Source: Candidatus Colwelliibacteriota bacterium
GTDB lineage: Bacteria; Patescibacteriota; Minisyncoccia; UBA6257; Colwellbacteraceae
Assembly (NCBI GenBank): GCA_028718505.1
Contig: JAQULQ010000003.1
Span: 1-53,530 of the forward strand
Reading direction: 5' to 3'
Length of the DNA stretch: 53,530 bases
Positions 16,678 to 24,828 of the stretch are shown one piece after another (the stretch's first letter is position 1; each line of letters begins with the position of its first letter). Made by a program: the position numbers and the translations under genes. Under the pieces are notes generated by a model that saw nothing but the letters and a program-made list of their open reading frames with translations, ran no database searches and was not told the DNA's origin.

Positions 16678-17136
16678 ATGGGTAAGAAAAAAGTAATTGA
16701 GAAGGGATTAGATGTGGCAGAGGGCAAATCTGATAAAGCCGCCGAGGGGATGCCTGCTGCCGGCCGTAAAAAAACGGAACTGCGCGGGAGAATAGAGAAG
16801 GGAAGGATTTACATAAAATCTTCTTACAACAATACGACTATTACTGCTACTGACGAAAAGGGTAATGTCGTGGCTTGGTCATCTGCCGGTTCAATGGGAT
16901 TCGCGGGCCCCAAAAAGGCTACTCCATTTGCAGCTTCGAAGGTAATCGCTGCCATTGTTGAGAAAACGGATAAAACCGGACCCAAAAAAGTTGACCTGTA
17001 TGTATCTGGCATCGGCCCGGGCAGAGATTCAGCCGTCAGGTCTCTAGCTGTACAGGGATTTGAGATAGAATCGATCCGCGACGTCACCCCGATAGCTCAC
17101 AACGGTCCTAAACCCCGTAAAGTAAGGAGAAATTAG
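16678..17136 (+). CDS. rpsK: 30S ribosomal protein S11
   Basis: S11 lies in the platform of the 30S subunit. The 152-residue protein carries a lysine-rich N-terminal extension of about 35 residues that most bacteria lack, then the conserved core: S-S-Y-N-N-T-T-I-T-A-T-D, G-F-A-G-P-K-K-A-T-P-F-A-A and G-P-G-R-D-S-A-V-R-S-L, ending K-P-R-K-V-R-R-N. The ATG at 16678 follows rpsM by one nucleotide. An internal ATG (M-P-A-A-G, at about residue 25) would give a shorter product, so the length of the extension is not certain. Confidence 0.95.
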   Translation: MGKKKVIEKGLDVAEGKSDKAAEGMPAAGRKKTELRGRIEKGRIYIKSSYNNTTITATDEKGNVVAWSSAGSMGFAGPKKATPFAASKVIAAIVEKTDKTGPKKVDLYVSGIGPGRDSAVRSLAVQGFEIESIRDVTPIAHNGPKPRKVRRN

Positions 17137-17139
17137 AAC

Positions 17140-17769
17140 ATGCCGCGTATTTTAGAAAAAAAGGAAAGAAGCCTTGGGGTTAAGCTTTCGCGCAAGGGTG
17201 AAAGAGCCAATTCTCCCAAAGCAGCTCTTGTCAGAAAACCGTACCGGCCTGGACCGCAGGGGAAAAGATACAGAGGGAAGGTTAGCGAATACGGCCTGCA
17301 GCTGCAGGAGAAGCAGAAGGTTAAGTTCAGTTATGGAGTAACCGAACGTCAGCTGAGGAATATTTTTAAATCCGCTCTTAAGCGGGCCAGAAGCCGGGGG
17401 GTCTCTGAAACAGTATCTGTTATGAATACGCTCGAGAAGCGCTTGGACAACGTTATCATGCGCTTGGGCCTGACGGAGGGCCGCTCTTTGGCCAGACAGA
17501 TGGTTTCCCATGGACACTTTTTAGTAAACGGCAAGAGAGTTAAAACACCCTCATATCAGGTTAAGGTCGGTGATAAAATCTCTATCAGGCCGCAGTCGCA
17601 GGGCATGGCTTATTTTGGAGAGTTGAGGGATAAGATAAAAAAATATGAGCCGCCTGTATGGCTCAAGCTTGACCAGACTCAGCTAGAAGGAGGGGTGGTG
17701 GGGGAGCCGGAGGCTGTTGATGTTCCCTTTAATATAAGTTTAATAGTCGATTATTATTCTAAAAAATAA
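17140..17769 (+). CDS. rpsD: 30S ribosomal protein S4
   Basis: S4 starts assembly of the 5' domain of 16S rRNA. The 209-residue protein has the S4 RNA-binding domain (R-L-D-N-V-I-M-R-L-G-L through G-H-F-L-V-N-G-K-R-V-K-T-P-S-Y-Q-V-K-V-G-D, about 104-145) and the family G-L-Q-L-Q-E-K-Q-K-V segment. The N-terminal zinc cysteines are missing, so this is the zinc-free form. A possible AAGGAG lies about 10 nt upstream. It is followed by rpoA after 2 nt. Confidence 0.97.
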   Translation: MPRILEKKERSLGVKLSRKGERANSPKAALVRKPYRPGPQGKRYRGKVSEYGLQLQEKQKVKFSYGVTERQLRNIFKSALKRARSRGVSETVSVMNTLEKRLDNVIMRLGLTEGRSLARQMVSHGHFLVNGKRVKTPSYQVKVGDKISIRPQSQGMAYFGELRDKIKKYEPPVWLKLDQTQLEGGVVGEPEAVDVPFNISLIVDYYSKK

Positions 17770-17771
17770 AC

Positions 17772-18560
17772 ATGGAATACATTTATCTAAGCGAAACAGT
17801 CAAAGTTAAGAAGGTCTCGGAAAGCACTTCGCAGGGTTCGTTCGAAATAGAGGGTTTGTTCCGGGGGTATGGGATTACCATTGGTAATGCGCTTAGGAGG
17901 GTTCTGATCTCTTCTTTACCTGGCGCAGCTATCACTAGATTCAGCTTGAAGGGGGCGGGACATGAATTTACCACTATTCCGGGAATGGTAGAGAACATTG
18001 TTGAACTCGGCCTGAATCTTAAAAAGGTCAGGTTTAATTTTCATGCCGATGAACCTCAAGAGTTGTCTCTTAAATTTAAAGGAGAGGGAGATGTGAAGGC
18101 GGGAGATATCAAGGGCAATCCGCAGGTTGAAATACAGAATCCGGATCTGCATATAGCAACGCTCACTACCAAGGGAGCTGAAATAGACATGAGGCTGACG
18201 GTTGAAAAGGGATTAGGTTACGTTCCTATTGAGTCACAGAAGATCGACAGGCTGCCGATCGGGACGGTTGCTCTCGATGCGATTTTTTCACCGGTAACTA
18301 ACGTTAATTTCAACGTGGAGAATATGCGTATCGGTGATAGAACAGACTACAACCGGATAAAACTGGATATAGAAACGGATGGTACTATTTCGCCCTCTCG
18401 TGCCCTGCACAAAGCCGCTAATGTTCTGATTGACCACCTCAAAAAGATATCTGAGATCGAGATTAGTGAGGAGAAGGTACCGGCTAAGAACTCGGGGGCA
18501 AAGAAAACAGCAACTCCCAATAAGTCCAAGACGGGCGATTCGGCGAAGAAAAATGAATAG
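17772..18560 (+). CDS. rpoA: RNA polymerase alpha subunit without C-terminal domain
   Basis: The 262-residue product contains the complete alpha N-terminal domain: G-Y-G-I-T-I-G-N-A-L-R-R-V-L-I-S-S-L-P-G with the dimer core, T-I-P-G-M-V-E-N-I-V-E-L, Y-V-P-I-E-S, and P-S-R-A-L-H-K-A-A-N-V-L near the end of the domain at about residue 220. After L-I-D-H-L-K-K-I-S-E-I-E the sequence becomes a 30-residue Lys/Ser/Ala-rich tail and stops. The DNA-binding alpha-CTD (about 70 residues, with a helix-hairpin-helix that reads UP elements and activators) is missing. The end is a clean TAG followed by the rplQ ribosome binding site, so a frameshift is unlikely. Confidence 0.95.
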   Translation: MEYIYLSETVKVKKVSESTSQGSFEIEGLFRGYGITIGNALRRVLISSLPGAAITRFSLKGAGHEFTTIPGMVENIVELGLNLKKVRFNFHADEPQELSLKFKGEGDVKAGDIKGNPQVEIQNPDLHIATLTTKGAEIDMRLTVEKGLGYVPIESQKIDRLPIGTVALDAIFSPVTNVNFNVENMRIGDRTDYNRIKLDIETDGTISPSRALHKAANVLIDHLKKISEIEISEEKVPAKNSGAKKTATPNKSKTGDSAKKNE

Positions 18561-18564
18561 GAGG
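18559..18564 (+). promoter_or_regulatory. Canonical Shine-Dalgarno site of rplQ
   Basis: AGGAGG lies 5 nt before the rplQ ATG and overlaps the rpoA stop. It is one of only two perfect sites that I noticed in front of a start codon in this window; the other is at 34063. Confidence 0.8.
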
Positions 18565-18569
18565 GAACA

Positions 18570-18920
18570 ATGAAACATCTTAAGCAAGGGCGCAAGTTTG
18601 GCTTAAAAACCGGTCAGCGCAGGTCTTTCTTACGGATTTTGGTACATAACCTCGTAATGAAAGGGAGCATTAAAACTACTGAAGCGCGGGCCAAAGAGAT
18701 CCGCCCACGGGTAGAGAAGCTGGTGACGATAGCCAAAAAGAACGACTTAGCAGCCCTTAAGCTCCTGAGCGAGAGATTGCCTAAGACTTCAGCATACAAG
18801 CTTTACCATGAGGTAGCCCCTCGGTATCAAGGCCGGAAGGGAGGATATTTACGGATCAAGAAAGTAGCTGACAGAAGAAAAAGGGACGGGGTGTCTCAAG
18901 TGGTAATAGAATTTGTTTAG
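18570..18920 (+). CDS. rplQ: 50S ribosomal protein L17
   Basis: L17 surrounds the peptide exit tunnel on the large subunit. The 116-residue protein begins M-K-H-L-K-Q-G-R-K-F-G and contains R-R-S-F-L-R-I-L-V-H-N-L, T-T-E-A-R-A-K-E-I-R-P and the C-terminal G-G-Y-L-R-I and V-V-I-E-F-V. It has the only canonical ribosome binding site in the operon, which may set its output independently of rpoA upstream. Gene order rpoA-rplQ is typical. Confidence 0.97.
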   Translation: MKHLKQGRKFGLKTGQRRSFLRILVHNLVMKGSIKTTEARAKEIRPRVEKLVTIAKKNDLAALKLLSERLPKTSAYKLYHEVAPRYQGRKGGYLRIKKVADRRKRDGVSQVVIEFV

Positions 18921-18926
18921 TTTCAT

Positions 18927-19277
18927 ATGACAGACCACATCATAGATGCAAAAGATAAACCCCTAGGCAGACTGGCGTCCCAGATAGCTGGATTACTGCA
19001 GGGCAAAAACCTACCTGATTATGCGCCCCACAAAATTGGCGGCAACCGAGTGATAGTTAAGAACATCGGTTCTTTAAAGATAACCGGCGATAAAGCATCC
19101 CAAAAGGTTTATTATAGGCACAGCGGTAAGCCGGGGAATTTGAGACAGAGGAAATTCAGTGATGTTTTTCGAGAAACGCCCGAACGTGTTCTGATAAGTG
19201 CCGTGAAAGGCATGCTGCCGCGCAATCGGCTTCGTAACGAAAGACTAAAACTGCTTGTTATCGAAAAGAATGGCTAA
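18927..19277 (+). CDS. rplM: 50S ribosomal protein L13, shortened
   Basis: L13 is an early-assembling large-subunit protein. The 116-residue form keeps I-D-A-K-D-K-P-L-G-R-L-A-S-Q-I-A, Y-A-P-H-K-I-G-G-N-R-V-I-V-K-N, Y-Y-R-H-S-G-K-P-G and V-K-G-M-L-P-R-N-R-L. Compared with the usual 142 residues it lacks most of the N-terminal arm and the C-terminal tail. The start at 18927 is 6 nt after rplQ and its end overlaps rpsI by 8 nt, so both ends are real rather than cut by frameshift. Confidence 0.96.
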   Translation: MTDHIIDAKDKPLGRLASQIAGLLQGKNLPDYAPHKIGGNRVIVKNIGSLKITGDKASQKVYYRHSGKPGNLRQRKFSDVFRETPERVLISAVKGMLPRNRLRNERLKLLVIEKNG

Positions 19278-19689
19278 GAAAACCGGCTCAGATAAATATT
19301 TTGAAGGAATAGGAAGACGCAAGACCGCCGTAGCGCGCGTTCGCTTCTTGCCAGCTAGCAAGGAGTTGTTCTATCGAGTGAATGGCAAAGATTATCAGTT
19401 ATATTTTGATGTTAAGAGATTGAGTCAATTGGTGGTCGCTCCTCTTAAGGTTCTTGATGGGACCGCACGCAAAGAGTCTGCGGTGGAGGTTAAGGTGCGT
19501 GGAGGCGGGATTACAGCCCAATCTGAAGCTGTTGTTCTGGGTTTGGCCAGGGCTCTAACCAAATTTAACGAAGACTTTAAGAAAGAATTAAGAGTCATGG
19601 GATATTTAACTCGTGATTCGCGAAGAGTGGAGAGAAAGAAATTCGGCCTCAAGAAAGCCCGCCGAGCCCCGCAATGGAGGAAGAGGTAG
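19270..19689 (+). CDS. rpsI: 30S ribosomal protein S9
   Basis: S9 has a C-terminal tail that reaches the P-site tRNA. I place the start at ATG 19270 (M-A-K-K-T-G-S-D-K-Y-F), giving 139 residues and an 8-nt overlap with rplM. The core motifs G-I-G-R-R-K-T-A-V-A-R-V, V-R-G-G-G-I-T-A-Q-S-E-A and the basic C-terminal K-K-A-R-R-A-P-Q-W-R-K-R are present; the normal S-K-R at the very end is W-R-K-R. Operon partner rplM is the standard neighbour. Confidence 0.97.
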   Translation: MAKKTGSDKYFEGIGRRKTAVARVRFLPASKELFYRVNGKDYQLYFDVKRLSQLVVAPLKVLDGTARKESAVEVKVRGGGITAQSEAVVLGLARALTKFNEDFKKELRVMGYLTRDSRRVERKKFGLKKARRAPQWRKR

Positions 19690-19690
19690 A

Positions 19691-20113
19691 ATGACTAGAT
19701 ATATTTTGAGGCGTAATTTGACGGTTTTTCTTCTGTCTTTTTTCGCTCTGCACTCAGCTGTTTCCGCCGGCGGTCTCTATAGATCTATGGCCTGGGTAGA
19801 TATGCCAGTGCACTTCTTAGCGGGCGTTCTCTCGGCGGCCGTTTTCTATTGGTTCTTCCAGAGATTCCCGAGCCACTTTGATGCTAGTCGGCATTTTTGG
19901 ATAACGCTTTTAATGGTTCTTGGGTGGGGGGCCCTGGTCGGTGTTGCTTGGGAATTCACAGAATTTATATACGACCTACTAGTCGCGGAATACGGCCTTA
20001 GCTTACATACCCTGCAATTTGGGTTGCGAGATACGCTCGGCGACCTTCTGTTCGACATACTAGGCGCCCTGACTTTGGCTATTTTTGTGAAGCTTCGCTA
20101 TCATAACCGGTAA
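19691..20113 (+). CDS. Small multi-pass membrane protein (DUF2238/YjdF-like)
   Basis: A 140-residue protein with about four hydrophobic helices. The ATG at 19691 starts one nucleotide after the rpsI stop and gives M-T-R-Y-I-L-R-R-N. Conserved-looking polar residues inside the membrane, V-D-M-P-V-H-F-L-A-G and W-E-F-T-E-F-I-Y-D followed by D-T-L-G-D-L-L-F-D, resemble the YjdF/DUF2238 group of uncharacterised membrane proteins. The stop overlaps the start of the next glycosyltransferase (TAATG), so the two are translated together. Function is unknown. Confidence 0.6.
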   Translation: MTRYILRRNLTVFLLSFFALHSAVSAGGLYRSMAWVDMPVHFLAGVLSAAVFYWFFQRFPSHFDASRHFWITLLMVLGWGALVGVAWEFTEFIYDLLVAEYGLSLHTLQFGLRDTLGDLLFDILGALTLAIFVKLRYHNR

Positions 20114-20886
20114 TGTTTAAATCAGCGCCGTATCTATCGGTCGTTATCCCGGCCTACAACGAATCTAAGCGTTTGCCGTTAACGCTCGTGGACATTGACC
20201 GGCATCTTTCGAAAGAGGATTTTTCGTACGAGATTTTAGTTGTGAACGACGGCTCCAAAGATGATACGGCTGCCGTCGTCGAAAAACTATCCAGGCTCGT
20301 TCCCCACCTTAGGTTGGCTAGTTATGAGCCCAATCAGGGGAAAGGATATGCTGTAAAGTTCGGCATGCTCGAGGCCAGGGGTAGATACAGGCTTCTTATG
20401 GATGCGGATAATTCAACCACCGTTGATCAGTTTTCAAAGATACAGCCTTTCCTAAAAGAGGGGTATCACGTAGTCATCGGCTCGAGAGATATAAAGGGTG
20501 CTGTCGTTGACCCGCCTCAGCCTTTCTTCAAGAGAATTCTGGGTAATTTAGGCAATATCTATATACAATTGCTTTTTCTGCCGGGCATTTGGGATACGCA
20601 GTGTGGGTTTAAGTGCTTTAGCGAAGAAGTCGCCGAGAAGGTTTTCCCCCTTTCGAGAGTTAAGCGCTTTGGCTTTGATCCAGAGATATTATATCTGGCT
20701 AAAAAATTCGGCTATAAGATTAAACAAGTGCCGGTCCACTGGGTGAATGATGCCGCTTCTTTGGTCACGCTGGTGGGTGCTAATTCGTATATAAAAGTTC
20801 TTTTGGATGTTACCAAGTTGCGCTTTTGGTTCTGGTTCGATGTTTACGGACTGCGGACCGGATCCTCTAAAAATAAACCCGCATAG
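20113..20886 (+). CDS. GT2 glycosyltransferase, polyprenyl-phosphate sugar synthase-like
   Basis: A 257-residue cytoplasmic GT-A enzyme. It has the nucleotide-binding start S-V-V-I-P-A-Y-N-E-S, V-V-N-D-G-S-K-D-D-T, the metal-binding D-A-D-N-S (D-x-D; about residues 97-101), and a late D-T-Q-C-G-F-K-C-F segment with R-F-G-F-D-P-E-I-L, which is characteristic of dolichyl/undecaprenyl-phosphate glucose or mannose synthases. Such enzymes would load the lipid carrier used by GT-C membrane transferases like those at 5876 and 24825. There is no membrane tail beyond a short aromatic C-terminal segment. Sugar specificity is not visible. Confidence 0.85.
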   Translation: MFKSAPYLSVVIPAYNESKRLPLTLVDIDRHLSKEDFSYEILVVNDGSKDDTAAVVEKLSRLVPHLRLASYEPNQGKGYAVKFGMLEARGRYRLLMDADNSTTVDQFSKIQPFLKEGYHVVIGSRDIKGAVVDPPQPFFKRILGNLGNIYIQLLFLPGIWDTQCGFKCFSEEVAEKVFPLSRVKRFGFDPEILYLAKKFGYKIKQVPVHWVNDAASLVTLVGANSYIKVLLDVTKLRFWFWFDVYGLRTGSSKNKPA

Positions 20887-20891
20887 CCCCT

Positions 20892-20920
20892 TTGCTCCCT
20901 TTTTGTTTTTGGAGTAGAAT
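20892..20920 (+). promoter_or_regulatory. Promoter of greA
   Basis: TTGCTC (20892-20897), a 17-nt spacer and TAGAAT (20915-20920) make a fair sigma-70 promoter. The ATG is 30 nt further, so this gene, unlike many here, would have a leader of about 24 nt. Confidence 0.5.
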
Positions 20921-20950
20921 TTACGCCTGGCCGTTCAAACAAGCCTGAAT

Positions 20951-21409
20951 ATGGAATATTTTTTAACTAAGAAGAAACTTGTACAACTTCAGGAGGAATT
21001 AGAAACTCTGAAAACCAAAGGGCGGAAGGCTATTTCTGAAGACCTGCAGACAGCCAAAGAATTGGGTGATCTCTCAGAGAACTCTGAATATATAGAAGCA
21101 CGTGAGAGACAGCAAAGAATCGAGAGAAAGATCGCGGAGCTTGAACAGACGGTCAGAAATGCGGTGGTTATTGATGAACGCGCTAAGAAAAGAGAGGCAG
21201 TAGATGTCGGTTCAACCACAGAGGTTGTGCGCGACGGCGAGAAGCTCGTTTTCTTTATTGTGGGCAGCAACGAAGCTAAACCCGAAGAGGGTTTTATCTC
21301 GAATGAATCCCCGTTGGGGTGTGCCCTGCTGGGGCATAAAGTGGGGGATAGCGTGGAGTTAAAAACTCCTCGGGGGAAATCAAGATATAAAATTGTGAAG
21401 GTGAGTTAG
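20951..21409 (+). CDS. greA: Transcription elongation factor GreA
   Basis: GreA rescues backtracked RNA polymerase by stimulating transcript cleavage. The 152-residue protein has the N-terminal coiled-coil with the acidic tip G-D-L-S-E-N-S-E-Y-I-E-A (about residues 37-48), and the C-terminal FKBP-like domain with V-D-V-G-S-T, F-I-V-G-S-N-E-A and P-L-G-C-A-L-L-G-H-K-V-G-D. Catalytic Asp and Glu at the tip are kept. It is preceded by its own promoter and followed by lysS on the same strand. Confidence 0.95.
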   Translation: MEYFLTKKKLVQLQEELETLKTKGRKAISEDLQTAKELGDLSENSEYIEARERQQRIERKIAELEQTVRNAVVIDERAKKREAVDVGSTTEVVRDGEKLVFFIVGSNEAKPEEGFISNESPLGCALLGHKVGDSVELKTPRGKSRYKIVKVS

Positions 21410-21435
21410 TGGCTTGGATATCTTCGCTCTGGGTG

Positions 21436-21444
21436 TGGTATTCT
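21436..21444 (+). promoter_or_regulatory. Extended -10-like element before lysS
   Basis: TGG followed by TATTCT (21439-21444) lies 17 nt before the lysS ATG. A partial Shine-Dalgarno-like GAAGGGTG follows. Support is moderate. Confidence 0.35.
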
Positions 21445-21461
21445 ATGAAGGGTGTACCAAA

Positions 21462-22808
21462 ATGTTAAGCGATATCCGTAAAGAACGGCTGAAGAAGCTA
21501 GAAAAAATCAGAGAAGAGGGCATTGACCCGTATCCGGCAAGGGTTAAAGCGCGCATTTCCCTGGACGAGGCTAGCGGACGGTTTAATGCCCTAGGCCGGA
21601 GCAAGAAAAAACTCTATTTAGCGGGCAGAATAGTATCTCTGCGTGATCAGGGGAGGCTTTTCTTCTTCGACATCGATGACGGTACCGGCAAGATGCAGGT
21701 TTTTGCATCCAGGCGTGAAATGAAGCGCTTTGATCTATGGAAAGAAACTCTGGATATAGGTGATTTTGTGGGCGTAAAGGGGATGCTTTTTAAGACTAAG
21801 AGCGGGGAGAAAAGCTTAAGATGTACCAGCTTGGATATGTTAGCCAAGAGCTTGCGTCCTCTGCCCGACTATTGGTTCGGCCTCAAAGATGTTGAGGGGC
21901 GTTTTCGTAGGAGATATCTGGATCTTTTGATGAACAGGGAGGTCAAAAAGACCTTTGAGCTGCGGTCATCGGTTCTTAGGAAATTAAGAGAATTTCTATG
22001 GAAAGAGGGGTTTATAGAGGTTGAGACACCGGTTCTTCAGCCCATACCCGGAGGAGCGACGGCCAGGCCCTTCAAAACTTATCACAACGCCTTAGGTGAA
22101 GAATTTTATCTCAGAATTGCTCCGGAGCTGTATCTGAAGCGCCTTCTGGTTGGCGGTTTCAATAAAATTTTTGAGATGAGCCGTGTTTTTAGGAACGAAG
22201 GTATAGATAAGGATCACAATCCGGAGTTCACAATGCTTGAACTATACTGGACATATCAGAATTATACGGGACTGATCAAATTTACGGAGAAATTACTAAA
22301 ACCATATATCAAGAGCAGTTGGAAGAAGATAAGTTATGCCGAGGCCTTCCGCAAGTATGCCGGCCGGGAGCTAAACGGAATAAAAGACAAAGGATCAATA
22401 GACGATATTTTCAAAAGGAAAGTTCTGCCGGCACTGAAGCACCCCACTATCATTTACGGACACCCTAAGTCCATATCGCCCCTCTCGAAGCTACAGTCCG
22501 GGGGTGGGGATACCACCGAGAGATTCCAGTTCATCATCGATTCGGTGGAGATAGTCAACGGTTTTTCAGAGCTCAATGATCCTATCGACCAGCGTGAACG
22601 TATGGAATACCAAGAAAAATTATTCCGCAAAGGCAACCAAGAGGCTGCACGTATAGACAAGGACTTTTTGGAAGCCCTTGAATATGCAATGCCGCCGGCC
22701 GCCGGTTTGGGCATCGGTATAGATCGGCTGATCGCGATCATTATCGGTAGAAAATCGATCAAGGAATCCATTCTTTTTCCGACCCTCAGGACAGAAAAAA
22801 AGGATTAG
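21462..22808 (+). CDS. lysS: Lysyl-tRNA synthetase (class II)
   Basis: LysRS charges tRNA-Lys. I take ATG 21462 (M-L-S-D-I-R-K-E-R), giving 448 residues; the TTG at 21414 would add 16 residues that do not look conserved. The N-terminal OB fold (L-A-G-R-I-V-S-L-R-D-Q-G, F-F-D-I-D-D-G) binds the anticodon. Motif 1 is around L-W-K-E-G-F-I-E-V-E-T-P-V-L; motif 2 is F-E-M-S-R-V-F-R-N-E-G-I-D; motif 3 is G-L-G-I-G-I-D-R-L. The protein is somewhat shorter than the 490-500 of most bacteria. SerRS follows after 6 nt. Confidence 0.96.
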   Translation: MLSDIRKERLKKLEKIREEGIDPYPARVKARISLDEASGRFNALGRSKKKLYLAGRIVSLRDQGRLFFFDIDDGTGKMQVFASRREMKRFDLWKETLDIGDFVGVKGMLFKTKSGEKSLRCTSLDMLAKSLRPLPDYWFGLKDVEGRFRRRYLDLLMNREVKKTFELRSSVLRKLREFLWKEGFIEVETPVLQPIPGGATARPFKTYHNALGEEFYLRIAPELYLKRLLVGGFNKIFEMSRVFRNEGIDKDHNPEFTMLELYWTYQNYTGLIKFTEKLLKPYIKSSWKKISYAEAFRKYAGRELNGIKDKGSIDDIFKRKVLPALKHPTIIYGHPKSISPLSKLQSGGGDTTERFQFIIDSVEIVNGFSELNDPIDQRERMEYQEKLFRKGNQEAARIDKDFLEALEYAMPPAAGLGIGIDRLIAIIIGRKSIKESILFPTLRTEKKD

Positions 22809-22814
22809 CAGCAG

Positions 22815-24134
22815 ATGTTAGATATAAAATATATCCGGGAGCACGTCGATGGTCTTAAGAAGGCGATCGGGCAGAAACATATTGAACTTGACCTGGATAA
22901 ATTGCTCAAACTCGACGAAGAACGCCGTGAAATGATCGGACTGATCGATGAGTTGCGGTCAGAGCGTAAAAAAAATGCCGATGCGTCAGCGGGAGCAAGC
23001 AACGACAAAAAAGAAAAGTTTGCTCAGTCGGGCAGAGAGCTCAAAGAAAAAATCTCTAAACAAGAAGACGAACTCGCTATTCTCGAAGAGCAATTCGAAG
23101 AACTAATGGCGAAGGTACCCGTTATCCCTGCGCCCGATACTCCAGAAGGAGAGGATGACAGCGGTAATCTTGAGATTTTCCGCTCACAGGAGCCGACTAC
23201 ATTTAAGTTTATCCCGAAGGACCATATCGAGTTGGCGAGAAACTTAGACCTCATTGATTTTGAGAACGGAGCTAGGGTAAGCGGCTACCGCGGATATTAT
23301 GTCAAAAACGAAGCCGTCATGCTTCAAATGGGTCTATTGATGCACGCTCTTCAGAAAGCGATCAAGCATGGATTTAAACCCATTATCCCGCCGACATTGG
23401 TCAAAGAAGCCGTCCTTTATGGGAGCGGCTATTTCGCCGGCCGGAAATTTAATCCTGATATTGATGAAGTTTATAAGATAGCTAACGATGAAAAATCAGC
23501 CGAAGGCACTCTCAAAAAAGAGGATAAATTCCTGATAGGTACAGCTGAGCCTTCATTGTTAGCATATTTTGCCGATCAGGTGATATCCGTCGACGATCTG
23601 CCGATCAAACTTTGCGGGTTCTCGCAGTGCTATAGGAGCGAGATAGGTAGCTACGGTCGGGACACGAAAGGTCTGTACCGCGTCCACGAATTTATGAAGG
23701 TTGAATTGATAGCTATTACTCCGGCCGACATCGAGGTGGCCGATGGTCTACATAAAGAGATGGTTGATCTAGCCAAAGAACTCCACGATGACCTGGAGGT
23801 CCCTTACCGCATCATCCGCATGTGTACCGGGGCTTTGACCGCCGGTAAATATAAGCAATTTGACTATGAGGCTTGGACTCCGAGCCGGAACGGCTGGGGT
23901 GAAACTGGCTCAGCGTCTAATTTTCTTGACTGGCAAGCAAGGCGTCTGAATGTGCGTTATCGGGAGAAAGGAGGCAGCACGAGATATGTTTATATGCTGA
24001 ACGCGACGGCCTTGCCGTCCCCGCGTCCTCTTATCGCTATTCTTGAAAATCATCAAACCAAGAACGGCAGCATTAAGGTGCCGAAAACTCTCCGGCCCTA
24101 TGTCGGCAAGAAAGAGATCAAGAGAAAGGGGTAG
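22815..24134 (+). CDS. serS: Seryl-tRNA synthetase
   Basis: SerRS charges the tRNA-Ser found at 4739. The 439-residue protein starts with the long antiparallel coiled coil (about residues 25-105) that grips the variable arm of tRNA-Ser. The class II core follows with motif 2 at F-S-Q-C-Y-R-S-E-I-G (about 271-280) and motif 3 at A-L-P-S-P-R-P-L-I-A-I-L-E-N, where P-S-P-R replaces the common V-G-R. The substitution seems to be a lineage variant, since the Arg is kept. It overlaps the next gene's start by 35 nt. Confidence 0.95.
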   Translation: MLDIKYIREHVDGLKKAIGQKHIELDLDKLLKLDEERREMIGLIDELRSERKKNADASAGASNDKKEKFAQSGRELKEKISKQEDELAILEEQFEELMAKVPVIPAPDTPEGEDDSGNLEIFRSQEPTTFKFIPKDHIELARNLDLIDFENGARVSGYRGYYVKNEAVMLQMGLLMHALQKAIKHGFKPIIPPTLVKEAVLYGSGYFAGRKFNPDIDEVYKIANDEKSAEGTLKKEDKFLIGTAEPSLLAYFADQVISVDDLPIKLCGFSQCYRSEIGSYGRDTKGLYRVHEFMKVELIAITPADIEVADGLHKEMVDLAKELHDDLEVPYRIIRMCTGALTAGKYKQFDYEAWTPSRNGWGETGSASNFLDWQARRLNVRYREKGGSTRYVYMLNATALPSPRPLIAILENHQTKNGSIKVPKTLRPYVGKKEIKRKG

Positions 24135-24828
24135 ACTTAGGGCGGTCTTCTTCTTGATGCTAGGACTGCTTGCGCTGGCGGGCGGATTCTATTTAGTTTA
24201 TTTCTCGAACGTCTTTAAAATTCAGGAGATAGAGATTGCTGGAAGTGAATATGTCGAAGGAGGAGGGCTGGGTCTTTCCCCGGGCGGTAACATTCTTTGG
24301 TGGGAACCGGATGTTGATCTGGCAGAACTCCCCAAGGTATCAAGCCTGAGCGTAGAGAAAAGATATTTGGAACGCAAAGTCATCATCACGCTTACATCTC
24401 GAGAACGTTATGCTATTTGGTGTGTGACTGGTGCGGATAAGTGTTTTTGGGTAGATGAGGTCGGGTTTGCTTTTAGCGAAGCACCCGACCTACAGGGGCC
24501 CCTTATTTTTCGGTTAATTAGGGATAATTCGGGCCGAGAACTTGCCTTGGGGGATAGGGTCTTGGACAGCGAGCTCTTCACCAACCTTACGGCCGCCTTT
24601 GCCTTTCTGGAGAAAATAGACGTAGACCTGCAGGAATTTAGGATAGAAGACCTCAAGTTCAAAGAAGCCGTAGCCCAGATTAAAGACGGACCAGATATAT
24701 ATTTTAGCTTGACCTTGGACCCGCACTTCGGCTTAGGGGTGGTGAGCTCCTTACGTCAAAGCGGTGAGTGGAATGTCATTAAGTACCTTGATCTAAGGGT
24801 GCCTAACCGCGCTTATTACAATGGCTAG
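24100..24828 (+). CDS. ftsQ: Cell division protein FtsQ/DivIB-like
   Basis: FtsQ bridges early and late division proteins in the membrane. Starting at ATG 24100 (M-S-A-R-K-R-S-R) the 242-residue product has a short basic cytoplasmic tail, one membrane helix (about 14-37), a POTRA domain (F-K-I-Q-E-I-E-I-A-G-S) and the FtsQ beta domain with V-I-I-T-L-T-S-R-E-R, W-C-V-T-G and C-F-W-V-D-E-V-G-F-A-F. The chosen start lies inside serS. FtsB is encoded far away at 52569, so the usual FtsQLB partners are scattered. The end meets a convergent gene with a 4-nt overlap. Confidence 0.75.
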   Translation: MSARKRSRERGRLRAVFFLMLGLLALAGGFYLVYFSNVFKIQEIEIAGSEYVEGGGLGLSPGGNILWWEPDVDLAELPKVSSLSVEKRYLERKVIITLTSRERYAIWCVTGADKCFWVDEVGFAFSEAPDLQGPLIFRLIRDNSGRELALGDRVLDSELFTNLTAAFAFLEKIDVDLQEFRIEDLKFKEAVAQIKDGPDIYFSLTLDPHFGLGVVSSLRQSGEWNVIKYLDLRVPNRAYYNG

